Assembly (NCBI GenBank): GCA_014529385.2
Contig: CM043970.1
Coordinates: forward strand, 60,437,023 to 60,501,022
From: Adiantum capillus-veneris
Lineage: Eukaryota; Streptophyta; Polypodiopsida; Polypodiales; Pteridaceae
Direction: 5' to 3'
DNA length: 64,000 nucleotides
Both the position numbers and the translations under genes were made by a program. Positions 45,927 to 57,141 of the stretch are shown piece by piece (within the stretch, counting starts at the first letter, position 1; every line of letters starts with the position of its first letter). Below the pieces are notes generated by a model. That model was not told the origin of the DNA. It did not search any database and saw nothing but the letters and a program-made list of their open reading frames with translations.

Positions 45927-47646
45927 TTGGAGATATTTTATTCACAATTTGAACAATATATTCAAAAAGAGACATGATAAAGCTTAATAAAAGTGATTAT
46001 ATACCAAAAAAGTCAGAAAAAAAATTGTATATTTGAACTGGAGTTTTGATGTTTAATTACATCTAAAAAGTAGAAATGAAGTAGCAGCAGTAGAAGAGTT
46101 ATCCCTACCAACAATATTGTACGAACAGCACTTGAATTTAACGATAAAAGAAGTCAGAATCCTTACCTGCAGCCATCATGTGAACAAAAAAATCGTCAGT
46201 TATTATGTTTAAACATGGAATGCAGGTATAGCGCGGATCCGACAGTTGTCATCCATGTCCCTTTTATCCTTGCATTCAAACATAGGTTCATTTATAGGCG
46301 TGTATCAAAGAGTAGTCAATTAAGATTTAGTTCAAAATTGTAAGTGGGTGAAAGCTTAGTAAAGAACATAGCTAGGGAAAACTAGCCTCTTAACTAGTGA
46401 AAGAGCCTAAACAAGTTTTAAGCTCTTATGGAAAAAAAACCCAAGTAAATCTTTTAGTAATCTTTTAGGGTATAAAATGATTTAAAATTGACAAGCTATT
46501 TTTTCAAATGTATAAGTATGTAAGTATTCTTCTATGAACATCTGTGATTAAATGAGATCTATTTACCCCTCTCGAGTCTTATTTGGTTTCTGAGAGTCAT
46601 TTTATCAGTATGTTGCATTTCTCATGACTGAAAGTAGTGACTTGCTACTATTATTATCTAAGATAATATATGGTAGTAAGGAAATAAAGAATTCCTTAAG
46701 CTATGTCGTAATAATGCCGATCTGAGGACAATTTTTTACATACCTATTAATTTAACAGGCTGTAATGTGTAAAGCTAAGTATAAATAATCAAATTAGGTT
46801 CTAATAGAAGGGGAAACCTAAGAGGTTTTAGGTGAAAATCTACCTCAGGGAGGACGAATATACTCTCAACAATTAGCATAGGGGTTGAACAAATTTACGT
46901 ATTTGCTCTCAAAAATAAACATGAGTAACCGCAAAGAAATTTATTTATTTCTATGTGCTTGGGAAATATATAGAGTTTGTCTGATCTACCACCAGTATGA
47001 GCCCATTAATTTATAAAAGACTAAAATTATGCTATATAGAGAACATAAACCACCTGAGAGGAGGAATATGCGACCATGGAATCAGTATCCATTCGTTTAT
47101 CTGCCATGAGTGTGATACTTAGTAGATGCTTTGTATCCCTTTGGCGCTGCAATTGTATGCACACCCGCTTACTGGTCCTATTTGAGTTCTTCCTCTTTCA
47201 AAGATCAGAGTCTTTGCATAAGCGAGATTGTGAAAGAAGGTTTCAAATGCAAATGTGCAAATAGAAATATACGGGGATAAAGAGTTATCTAGCGTGTGCT
47301 ACCATTAATTATGAGTGACTATGCTTCTGATGTTTGAGAAGCTAAGGTGAACTACACAATGTAATGCTGTTGTATAAGGGCAACACAGTGGAGTTCTTCT
47401 CCCACTAGTTGTGTTTAAATAGACTTCAAGTTTATGTGTGTTTGTGTATAATTTGATTAAGAGAGAGCCCGCGTTGGAAAGTACCATGCCAAAAAACCGG
47501 TTCAACTTATTTGCTGCAGTCGGCAGTTTTTTCTTGCAGGAAATCGTCGTGTATAGTTAGGATTTTTTGAACGCAAACAAATTCCCTTTTTTTTACTTCA
47601 CGAGCTTGGTGCCTAGTTTACCTTGCAGGAGGAGCAAGTGAGTGTA

Positions 47647-47710
<64 letters not shown>

Positions 47711-47801
47711 TTTGTGTGTAATGTTTATTGCGATTGTTGCGCAAATGACAGGCTACGTAGCTATTCCGCGTAGAGGCGATGTTGAGCGGGTATAACATGC
47801 G

Positions 47802-47872
<71 letters not shown>

Positions 47873-47890
47873 ATATACATATATATATAC

Positions 47891-47925
<35 letters not shown>

Positions 47926-47982
47926 CATATAAACTTGCATGCTCAAGTTATCCAACAGTATTTTTATGTTAGTGTTAGTGTG

Positions 47983-48074
<92 letters not shown>

Positions 48075-48600
48075 TTTCAGCAGCCAGTGCTTCAAGCCAC
48101 CTAGCTTGTAAAGGAGACGCTTATAGGTGCAGCTAAGTGGTGGCTCACAAAATTCAACTTGAGTTTTTTATTTTAAGAGAAGAAAGAGAATTATGCATTA
48201 GTTCCCACATTCCAAATTATCTTTCAACTATGCTAGGGAAGGTTATGTATCAAATACCGAAACATGCCGGTTTTTAGGGTAAGGGTACAGGAAAAAGTTC
48301 CGCTCCTTACAAAACCTAATTTTCAAAAAACTTCCTTAATGTAGAAATCCAAAAAGGAGTATAGCTCCTCTCTAAACAATAATTGTCCGTTTGACGGGCT
48401 TTACAGAAAACTTTGTGATGTCATTTAGGACCTTAAGAGATCCCCTTAGCTTTGCTAGGTAAGTTCCTACCCTAAACGGAGGTGTAGGTATAAGTCAAAA
48501 CATTTTTGACTTATTTATGAGTAGTCTAAGTATCGTGTATGCTTGTCGAATCCTATTTTAGCATTTTAAAATCCGATGTAAAAGTAGGAGTTATCATACA
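45927..48600 (-). repeat. Element B 3' terminal repeat (left copy)
   Basis: About 2.67 kb, starting ttggagatattttattcaca and ending gtaggagttatcataca. By eye it is about 95 percent identical over long stretches to 53809-57090. It contains (GT)n at 47651-47708 and 47983-48071 and (TA)n at 47804-47935. It carries the same donor motif as the other copy near 46165. Confidence 0.85.
47804..47935. repeat. (TA)n microsatellite with tacata interruptions
   Basis: A long TA run within the B left repeat. The matching position in the right repeat (55685) holds a GC-rich insertion. Confidence 0.9.
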
Positions 48601-48601
48601 A

Positions 48602-48652
48602 TGTGTGTGTGCATGCGCACGTGCGCGCGCGCCGTGTGTGTGTTCCCTCCCA
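48602..48652. repeat. GT/GC alternating tract between terminal repeat and ORF2 end of B
   Basis: It reads tgtgtgtgtgcatgcgcacg followed by tgcgcgcgcgccgtgtgtg. The equivalent place in C is also a GT tract (59670-59780). Confidence 0.85.
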
Positions 48653-48674
48653 AACCCAAGCACACTCATTCTAT

Positions 48675-48710
48675 GAGGCAGTAGACCCATAGAGTGGGGC
48701 CTATTGCCTC
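48675..48710 (-). other. Hairpin at the ORF2 stop of element B
   Basis: gaggcagtagaccca and tggggcctattgcctc form an imperfect stem that overlaps the ORF2 stop codon (48703-48701). The structure, though not the exact sequence, is shared with element C at 59818-59848. Confidence 0.55.
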
Positions 48711-50640
48711 ATCAGATTGATGATAGTATGCTTATTAGCCTTAGTTCCTGGCCATTCATTCTTATCAAGAGTTTGAACAATGGTGTTTAGTATTTTATGC
48801 TTTAGAAACCCATTGTGCCTAAATTTGTTCATTAGTTTAGAGATTTCTTCAAATGCAATGAAGGGATCACTAGAGGCATACATAATAAGGTGTATAATTC
48901 CTAAGCAAGTATTAATCGCGTTTTTATATGGCCGATTACTTTTCTCTTTGATAAATTTAATTGTAGTAAATTGAAATTTATCTCTAAAGTCCCCAGTAAA
49001 TGGTTCCAGTAACTTGATTTTTAATGTAAGATAAGTTGTACTGGTTATGAAGGGTTCCCCATCTACTATAAAGATGGTATCATAAGTATCTTCTATTTTA
49101 AGCACATCTAAGGGATAGTGTCACTAAGCTGCTCTTTAAAACATTTATTGTTTAAACTGAGAATATCATCCATATATCTTGCAGTATATATGAATTTTGT
49201 AAGGTTCTTTTGTGTCTTAGCATTATGTAATTTTTTGATATACCATTTGTATTCAAAGTAAGCAAAATAAAGGTTACATAGTACCGGTAAACAGGAGAAT
49301 CCTACAGGTATCCCTTTTTGTTGTTTAAAACAGCTAGTTCCAAGCTCTATAAAACTATTGTTGAGTAGCCAGTGAAGGTGAATAATTAAACTAATTTGAT
49401 TAAAATGTAGTGGGGTATTGTGTGTACATTTTTTAACCCACGTTGGTTCTTTTATAAGACAGATTTCTTATTTCTAAAGGCAAGCTCAATCAGTCCTTCT
49501 AAGATTGAGAGCAGGCCATAAGGTCCAAAAATAGGAATGTTTTCATAGCATTGTGTAATGTCTGATGTATAGGCATGTGTAATATGTTCTGGGAGGTTTA
49601 AAAATAGTTTGGTACTATTCTTAATGATCCAAAATGGATTGTAATTGAACCCTAGAAAATCAAGAGTGGTTTTTTGTTTAGTTGCACAGTGAAGTTCTAG
49701 TTCAATTAGGATCAAATTAAGACATTTGGTCATGCAACCCGTAATTTCGGTATAGATTCCATTGGAGGAATCTGAGATCCATCTAAACTTATGTTTATGT
49801 GCCTTGTAGGTGGAAAAAAGTATAGGTAGTTTTTTGTTACCCGTATTGTAACCCATTTCTTGAAGTTGAAATGTAAGTATATTCCTAGTATCTACTGGGT
49901 TAAGTGCAAAAATGGAGAGCTCATCCCCATTCAATATTTGTAGTGCAACTACCCGTACATGTTGTTTACAAATAATTGAAGCTGTGTTCCCAGCCTTGTC
50001 TAGTCCCACAATAAAGAATTTAGATGCTAGATCTTTGATTTTTGTGATTAAGTCAATAGTATACCAAGTAGTTCCTGTACTAAGCCATTGTGGGTTCATG
50101 TTCCCAACCTTGTTTGAAAAGGTTTGAAAAAGTAGTTGAGAAATTAAGTGGATCTCCACTTACTCCAGTTGAAGTTTAGTAACCAAGTCGGTTAAGCAAT
50201 TAAGAAGGGCAGCAAAAGCTAGGTGAGGGTTGAGTGGTGGTAAGGGAATGTGATTCAATCCTTTGTTTGCAAATTTCTTGATCTTTGCAAAAGTTTAAGT
50301 TTGTAGTACAGATGTGTGAGCCAAATTCTTTGAAATGTGAATTTTGTATAGTCATCACAATTACAGGTAGAGATGTCGTGTAATCTTAAAAAGTCAGTGT
50401 TGTAAAACCAATTTTTTACTGGATATGTGTATGTCCATCCAAACAAAACTGAATCAAGTAGGGATGTGTTACCAAAGTGTTGATGAAATATATCCATAAA
50501 AATAGACTTAGGTGTGTATAATTCCAAAATTTTGTTAACAAAAAGACAATGCACAAAAATATGGTTCTGCACCTCCTTCTTTTTACTCAAGATCTTCTTG
50601 CCTACCCCATTGGTAGTAACCTGAAATTATTACAATCACA
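48701..50640 (-). pseudogene. Element B ORF2: Penelope-like reverse transcriptase with intact YMDD
   Basis: It begins after a TTTCAG at about 50640 with VTTNGVGKKILS and HCLFVNKILELYTPKSIFMD. The RT then shows FIVGLDKAGNTASIICKQH, LPILFSTYKAHKHKFRWISD, FWIIKNSTKLFLNLPEHI and motif A TSDITQCYENIP. Motif B is QQKGIPVGFSCLPVLCNLYF, and motif C is ARYMDDILSLNN (YMDD at 49165-49176). A C-terminal domain of about 130 codons follows (DKFQFTTIKFIKEKSNRPYK, then stop at 48701). No GIY-YIG endonuclease follows. Breaks lie near 50255, 49452 and 49130. All catalytic Asp residues are present, so this is the best-preserved RT of the three. Confidence 0.75.
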
Positions 50641-52259
50641 TATCAAGAAGATGTTTTACAGGAAGATTTTTTGCTCTACCTCTACCGATATAGCTTTTAG
50701 TTTTACCTCTGCCAAAGTTAGAACTAGAAGCAATAGAAGGAGTTAAAAAGGAGGTAAGTGAATTAGGAGTGTTAGTTAAAGAAATAGGTCGTTTGAGGGA
50801 GGGGGTGGATTCTTCATCCGTATTAGGTTTAAGTAGACTGAGGAGAGTTTTTACTCCTTTGTAGTTGCCATAGGATGTCAGGAAAGTTCCACGTTTGTCT
50901 TCTTTAAGTTCCTTGAGAACTTCAAGCATCATGTTGTGAAAGTGGATGAAAGAAATTTGAGCTAAAACCAAGTTACGAGCTTGTCTTCCCAACCATGAAC
51001 CTATTAATGGTAAGTGAAATTCTGCAGCTTTCTCTGGGAATAGTAATTCTAGGTGATTAAGAATGTACCAAACAGCATGATCGAACCAAATGATGCTTGA
51101 TTCCCATGCAGCTTTGTTGTCAAGGAACTTACAGGCACATTTGATGTAGGGCCTATATATGTTCCATATAGAATTTGAATAGTAGCCTGCATTAGGCTTA
51201 GAAAAAACCATAATACCCTTTGTGGACCCATAAATCCCAGTATTAGTAGAGCATTTTGCGAAATCCAAAAAGTTCATGGTAAAGGGAGCATTGATTAACT
51301 CTCCTTTATCCAAAAATTGGATGCCTTTAAGAATATGAACCCTACATTCATCCATGCAAGAAGCGGGCAAATTAGCTAAGAAAATCAGGACTCAAGTGAG
51401 ATAGGTGCCAGAAAGCCTTTGTTAAGAAGGGTCCACAGCTGATTATCCACACTTGCACCTTCAACCTCTACTTGTTTTGAAGGAAGAAATGGGAAGCATT
51501 TTGACACTTTAGGAACCATTTCTAAAAGAGTGGACTCCCTAAGTGAGCATAAGTCTTGTTGACATTTCTTAACAGCTTCCAGTATCGCCGGATTGCGACT
51601 AAAGATACTGTAACATTGACTGTTGGAGCAGTCGGTGTAGTAATGAAGGCTGGGTTGAGACCGCGTAGCTTTTTAAGAAAATTGGTTACTCTGCACCAGA
51701 GGAAGAAAAAGTAGCAAGTGACAGTGTGTGCAGTTTCTGAAGCAAAGGAAGTTGATTTAATTCCTCTTCTACAAGTTTAAGTCCTTCTTTCTTGTTTTTA
51801 GCCAAAGCTGCTAAGAGTTTGATCCAATCGTTAAACAAAAGAAGTTGTAGTAAGGAGCCATGAGGATAATTCTCTATATTTGTTGATCCAATAATAAGCT
51901 TAGATGTAGTTGCATCTTCAATGCAAGGTAGAATATAAATACTTGCTTAGAAGAAGCAAGCTCGACACAGAAATCCAACCCAAGGGCCAAGGAATCATTC
52001 TGAAAAATAGAGAACTCATCATAAATTAGAGAAAAATAGAAATAAAGCTATATAAAAAAAAAGATTTACAGCCAAATTTAATTTTTTTTGGCAGCTCTAG
52101 CAAGGAAAAGCCTGTATCTATTTGCAGGAGACGTCAAAGGACTCCTAAGGGTATGTTTGTACAATTTGGCACGTGCCATTCTCAATTTTTTATTGATAGC
52201 TTCTATATTTTTTGGAGAGTTAAGAATCCCTCGGGCAGTGTATTTGTAGGGTTGAGATA
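50636..52259 (-). pseudogene. Element B ORF1: gag-like protein with RG-rich tail
   Basis: A 5' exon begins near 52259 (VSQPYKYTARG, then NSPKNIEAI and RYRLFLARAAKK). After a TTTTTCAG the next exon starts NDSLALGLDFCVELASSKQ. The last 244 codons (51370-50636) are open and contain ILKGIQFLDKGELINAPF, WFDHAVWYILNHLELLFPEK, LIGSWLGRQAR and a final FGRGKTKSYIGRGRAKNLPV. The same blocks occur in A and C, showing past selection for protein. The function is unknown; an RNA-binding gag-like role is inferred from the RG end. The middle (51400-51950) is frameshifted. Confidence 0.62.
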
Positions 52260-52309
52260 CTTGACAAAAGGTGCATGAAAAATTAAAGCGGTAATACATA
52301 CATCCTTTA

Positions 52310-53651
52310 ACACTATAATGGTAACAGGACACTTTTATGTCCTTGGACACTTTTATGTCCTGTTAAGTGACCATTTCGCTTGAATTATTTGAAGAGTATG
52401 AAAATGAATTTTTAGGTGCTATATATCCACAAAGTTGCCTTATGAGCTGAAAAAAACTTAGCTTTTTTTTTTAGTATCGATCTCACCATTAACCTTACTC
52501 TTGCACAACATTTTTGAACCTAAACTGTGTAAAAAAACGGGTCCTGTTTTTTGCTTTTTTTCAATTTTTGGCAACTATACCACTCTAAAATTCATGTTTG
52601 TGAGGTTTGGATGGCTAGAGGTTAGGCCTTCATAGTTCTCAACATGTTTTGATTCTTGTAGTGAGAGCTAAGTGTTAAAATTGAAAGTTATGACCAATTT
52701 ACAAGAATTGCATAATCCTATTTTTTGGCCAAAATTAGCACTTTTATGATTTTTTTGGTGGCTTTCTTGATATCCAAATTCAATTTTGATTGTGTAAGTG
52801 TAATGTATAACATAAAGCTAATCTTCCTTGAGTTTTGGGGGACCTAATATGCTATATAGCATAGTATATGATGATGGTTGAGTTTTTTGATTGCTGAAGA
52901 ATACGATACATTTTAGAGTAGCAAGTATAACTTTCTCAATATTGCTAGTTTCTTAGGCCAATTTTGTGTGTTTTGTAGGTAGTAACCATATCTAATCATA
53001 GACTACAAACTTGGCTAGATATTGAGTAGTTTCTATGGGTTTCTAGAGGTCATAATGCTAAACCCAGGTTTTTCATGTTTGCTGTATTTAGCACTTTATC
53101 ATTGCCCCCAAGTTTCCAATTGTAAGAGATCCATTATCCTTTTGACATGATCCATGGCTCCTTTTGAATCCAGAGGCCCAAAGGGAACTAAGAAAACATG
53201 TATATAGTATCTGTATTGAGCGTGACTATAGAAACTTTGATGATAGGTCCGCAGAATGGCAAAAATGCAACTTTTTTGTACCTTTTTTTTTTGCCCAAAA
53301 AAAAAATTAGTGAGGTAAAAGCAACCATATGTTTTGGTCACCAACCCATTGAAGTTAACAGGGCATTTTATCTCATGTCCTACAAAAATCTCCACTCTCA
53401 TTTATATGCAATCAACCGTAAGAAATTGTTGTTTTGGGCAAAATGCACTGGTCCATCAACTTTGGAGGCTTGTAGTGACCAAGGGATGAGAAAAATTACA
53501 AGTTTCTCATTTTTTCCATATGTAGTAGTTATTGAACTATAAGCTCATGAAAGGATTTTTCAAAATGAGTGGATCTACTATGGTTTTGGAATTTTTTTCC
53601 CAAAACCCTGAAAGGACACTTTTATGTCCTGTTAGGTTACCATTCTAGTGT
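52310..53651. mobile_element. Small TIR transposon (1342 bp) inside the 5' region of element B
   Basis: The left end ACACTATAATGGTAAC and the right end, in reverse complement, ACACTAGAATGGTAAC form 16-bp inverted repeats with one mismatch. They are flanked by TA on both sides (52308-52309 and 53652-53653). An AGGACA..TGTCC block, ggacacttttatgtcc, lies just inside both ends (twice at the left). There is no transposase. The ends start (A)CACTA, so it is either a TA-targeting MITE or a non-autonomous CACTA derivative with an imperfect duplication. Confidence 0.7.
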
Positions 53652-53789
53652 TAGACCAGTCCATCCAAGGATATGATAACCATGTGTATGTATCCCAATT
53701 AGATAACAAGGTCAACACCTAATAATCTAATTTCATATATAACTTTGCCATACTCCAGGACATAATTTGAAAAAACATTATCCTGTCCT

Positions 53790-53808
53790 TGTGTCTATGT
53801 GTGTGTGT
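53790..53808. repeat. Short (GT)n at the inner edge of B 5' terminal repeat
   Basis: tgtgtctatgtgtgtgtg immediately precedes the first base shared with the left repeat. Confidence 0.7.
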
Positions 53809-54917
53809 TGGAGTATTAAACTATATACTTTATTAACAATTTGAACAACATATTCAAAAAGAGACATGACAAAGCTTAATAAAAGTGATTATATACAAAA
53901 AAATGGAAAAAGAAATTATGTATATTTGAACTAGAGTTTTGATGTTTAATTACAACTAAAAAGTAAAAATGAAGTAGCAGCAGTAGAAGAATTATCCCTG
54001 CCAACAATATTGTACAAACAGCACTTGAAATTAACGATAAAAGAAGCCAGAACCCTTACTTGCAGCCATCATGTAACCAAAAAAAAATCAGTTATTTTGT
54101 TTAAACATGGAATGCAGGTATAGGGCGGATCCGACAGTTGTCATCCATGTCCCTTTTATCCTTGCATTCAAACAAAGTTCATTTATAGGCGTGTATCAAA
54201 AAGTAGTCAATTAAGATTTAGTTCGAAATTGTAAGTGGGTGAAAGCTTAGTAAAGAACGGAGCTAGGGAAAACTAGTCTCTTAACTAGTGAAAGAGCCTA
54301 AACAAGTTTTAAGCTCTTATGGAAAAAAACCAAGTAAAGCTTTTAGTAATCTTTTAGGGCCACAAAATGATTTAAAACTAACAAACTATTTTTTCAAATG
54401 TATAAGTATGCAAGTATTCTTCTATGAACATCTGTGATTAAATGAGATCTATTTACCCCTCTCGAGTCTTATTTGGTTTCTGAGAGTCATTTTATCAGTA
54501 TATTGCATTTCTCATGACTGAAAGTAGTGACTTGCTACTATTATTATCTAAGATAATATATGGTAGTAAGGAAATAAAGAATTCCTTAAGCTGTGTCGTA
54601 ATAATGCCGATCTGAGGACAATTTTGTACATACCTATCAATTTAACATGCTGTAATGTGTAAAGCTAAGTATAAATAATCAAATTAGGTTCTAACAGAAG
54701 GGGAAACCTAAGAGTTTTTTTAGGTGAAAATCTACCTCAAGAAGGAAGAATTTACTCTAAATTAGCATAGGGGCTGAACAAATTTACGTATTTGCTCTCA
54801 AAAATAAACATGAGTAGTCACAAAGAAATTTATTTATTTTTATGTGCTTGGGAAATATATAGAGTTTGTCTGATCTACCACCAGTATGAGCCCATTAATT
54901 TATAAAAGACTAAAATT

Positions 54918-55196
54918 GTGCTATACAGAGAACATAAACCACCTGAGAGGAGGAAGATGCGACCACGGAATCAGTATCCATTTGTTTATCTGCCAAGAGT
55001 GTGGTACTTAGTAGATGCTTTGTATCCCTTTGGCGCTGCAATTGTATGCACACCCGTTTACTGGTCCTATTTCAGTTCTTCCTCTTTCAAAGATCAGAGT
55101 CTTTGCATAAGCAAGATTGTGAAAGAAGGTTTTAATGCAAATGTGCAAATAGAAATATACGAGGATAAAGAGTTATCTAGCGTATGCTACCATTAA
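54918..55196 (+). other. 92-codon frame antisense to element B, doubtful
   Basis: This frame inside the B 5' repeat (MLYREHKPPERRKMRPRNQY, then CTPVYWSYFSSSSFKDQSLC) is partly preserved in the other repeat (47032-47275) but interrupted there by stops. I recognise no domain. It may simply reflect the high identity of the two repeats. Confidence 0.15.
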
Positions 55197-55531
55197 TTAT
55201 GAGTGCCTATGCTTCTGATGTTTGAGAAGCTAAGGTGAACTACACAATGTAACGCTGCTATATAATGGCAACACAGTGGACTTCTTCTCCCACTAGTTGT
55301 GTTTAAATAGACTTCAATTTTGTGTGTGTTTGTGTATTTGACCAAGAGAGATCCCGCATTGGAAAGTACCATGCCAAAAGACCGGTTCAACTTATTTGTT
55401 GCAGTCGGCAGTTTTTTATTGCAGGAAACCGTCGTGTATAGTCAGGCTTTTTCGAGCACAAACAAATTCCATTTTTTTAACTTCGCGAGCCTCGTGCCCA
55501 ATTTACCTTGCAAGAGGATCAAGTGAGTGTA

Positions 55532-55591
<60 letters not shown>

Positions 55592-55715
55592 TTTGTGTGT
55601 AATGTTTATTGCGGCTATTGCGCAAGCGACATGCTACGTAGCTATTCCACATAGAGGCGCTGTCGAGCGGATATAACATGCACTTATATATATATATATA
55701 TATATATATGATACC

Positions 55716-56386
55716 AAGTGTGACGCCCCAGAATTTGGGCGCGTCGGGTTGAGGTGCGTGGTGGGCCAGGCTCGGACGGGACCGGCTCGGGCGGAGGGGT
55801 GTTTTGTCTTCAAGGGCCTGGCTCGGACGGGACCGGCTCAGGTCGGGGTGTTTCTTCAAGGGGTCCTGGCGCGGACGGCACCGGCTCAGGAGGGCCCGGC
55901 TCGGACGGGACCGGCTCGGATCGAGGTGTTGCTTCAAGGGGTCCTGGCGCGGACGGCACCGGCTCAGGAGGGCCCGGCTCGGACGGGACCGGCTCGGGTC
56001 GAGTTGCCTTCACGGGGGCCCGGCTCGGACGGGACCGGCTCGGGTCGAGGTGTTGCTTCAAGGGGTCCTGGCGCGGACGGCACCGGCTCAGGAGGGCCCG
56101 GCTCGGACGGGACCGGCTCGGGTCGAGTTGCCTTCACGGGGGCCCGGCTCGGACGGGGCCGGCTCGGGCGTGGTTGCGTTCCATGGGTCGACGGCCGTGT
56201 TGCGTTTCGCGGGTCTTGCGTTCCGGGTCCCTAGCCCCACGTAGCCTCAGGCTCCGCCGCACTCACGGAGGGTCATAGCGTGCCCTGGGGAACCTTGCGT
56301 GGAGTCCCCACGGTGCACGAGTGCGTGGAGTGAGGCTAGCGTGTCTAGGTGGGGGGTCCCCTCCCGTGGCCGTTCTCGGGAGGCTC
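55716..56386. mobile_element. GC-rich 671-bp insertion with minisatellite, flanked by ATACC
   Basis: It is absent from the other B repeat. The 5-bp direct repeat atacc (55711-55715 and 56387-56391) brackets it and it sits in a (TA)n tract. Its start, AAGTGTGACGCCCCAG, recalls plant LTR starts of the TGTGACGCCC type, which suggests a solo LTR or short retroelement. The middle is an array of 78-bp and 46-bp units built on ggctcggacgggaccggctc. The three plus frames are open over 140-170 codons only because of the GC-rich repeat; I do not call genes there. Confidence 0.65.
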
Positions 56387-56449
56387 ATACCCCTTATATA
56401 TATATATATATAAACGTGCGTGCTCAGTTTATCCAATTGTATTTGTATG

Positions 56450-56560
<111 letters not shown>

Positions 56561-57084
56561 TTTCAGCAACCAATGCTTCAAGCCACCTGGCTTGTAAAGG
56601 AGCCTCTTAGAGGTGCAGCTAAGTGCTGGCTCACAAAACTCAACTTGAGTTTTTTTTTTCTAAATAAGAAAGAAAATTAGGCAGTAGTTCCAACATTACA
56701 AAATTATCTTTAAACTATGCTAGGGAAGGTTATGTATAAAATACCGAAACATGCCAGTTTTTAGGGTAAGGGTACAGGAAAAAATTCCGCTCCTTACAAA
56801 ACCTAATTTTCAGAAAACTTCCTTAATGTAGAAATCCAAAAAGGAGTATAGCTCCTTTCTAAACAATAATTGTCCGTTTGACGGGATTTACAGACAATTT
56901 TGCGATGTCATTTAATACCTTAAGCGATTCCCTTATCTTTGCCAGGTAAGTTCCTACCCTAAACGGAGGCATAGGTTTAAGTCAAAACATTTCATACTTA
57001 TTTATGAGTAGTTTAAGTATCGTGTATGCTTGTGTACTCCTATTTTAGCATTTTAAAATTCGATGTAAAAGTAGGAGTTATCAT

Positions 57085-57090
<6 letters not shown>

Positions 57091-57138
<48 letters not shown>
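57091..57138. repeat. (GT)n tract, B/C junction
   Basis: A GT run of about 24 units joins the 5' end of element B to the 3' end of element C. Confidence 0.9.

Positions 57139-57141
<3 letters not shown>

Noticed and set aside
48690-48730. CTGATGAG on the minus strand next to a stem, resembling a hammerhead ribozyme core
   Set aside because: The bases after the stem do not give the required GAAA core, and the element C equivalent lacks CTGATGA. The match is part of the stop-codon hairpin.
55749-56278. Overlapping 140-174 codon open frames in all plus frames
   Set aside because: They are produced by a GC-rich minisatellite lacking stop codons. There is no start context or conserved domain.
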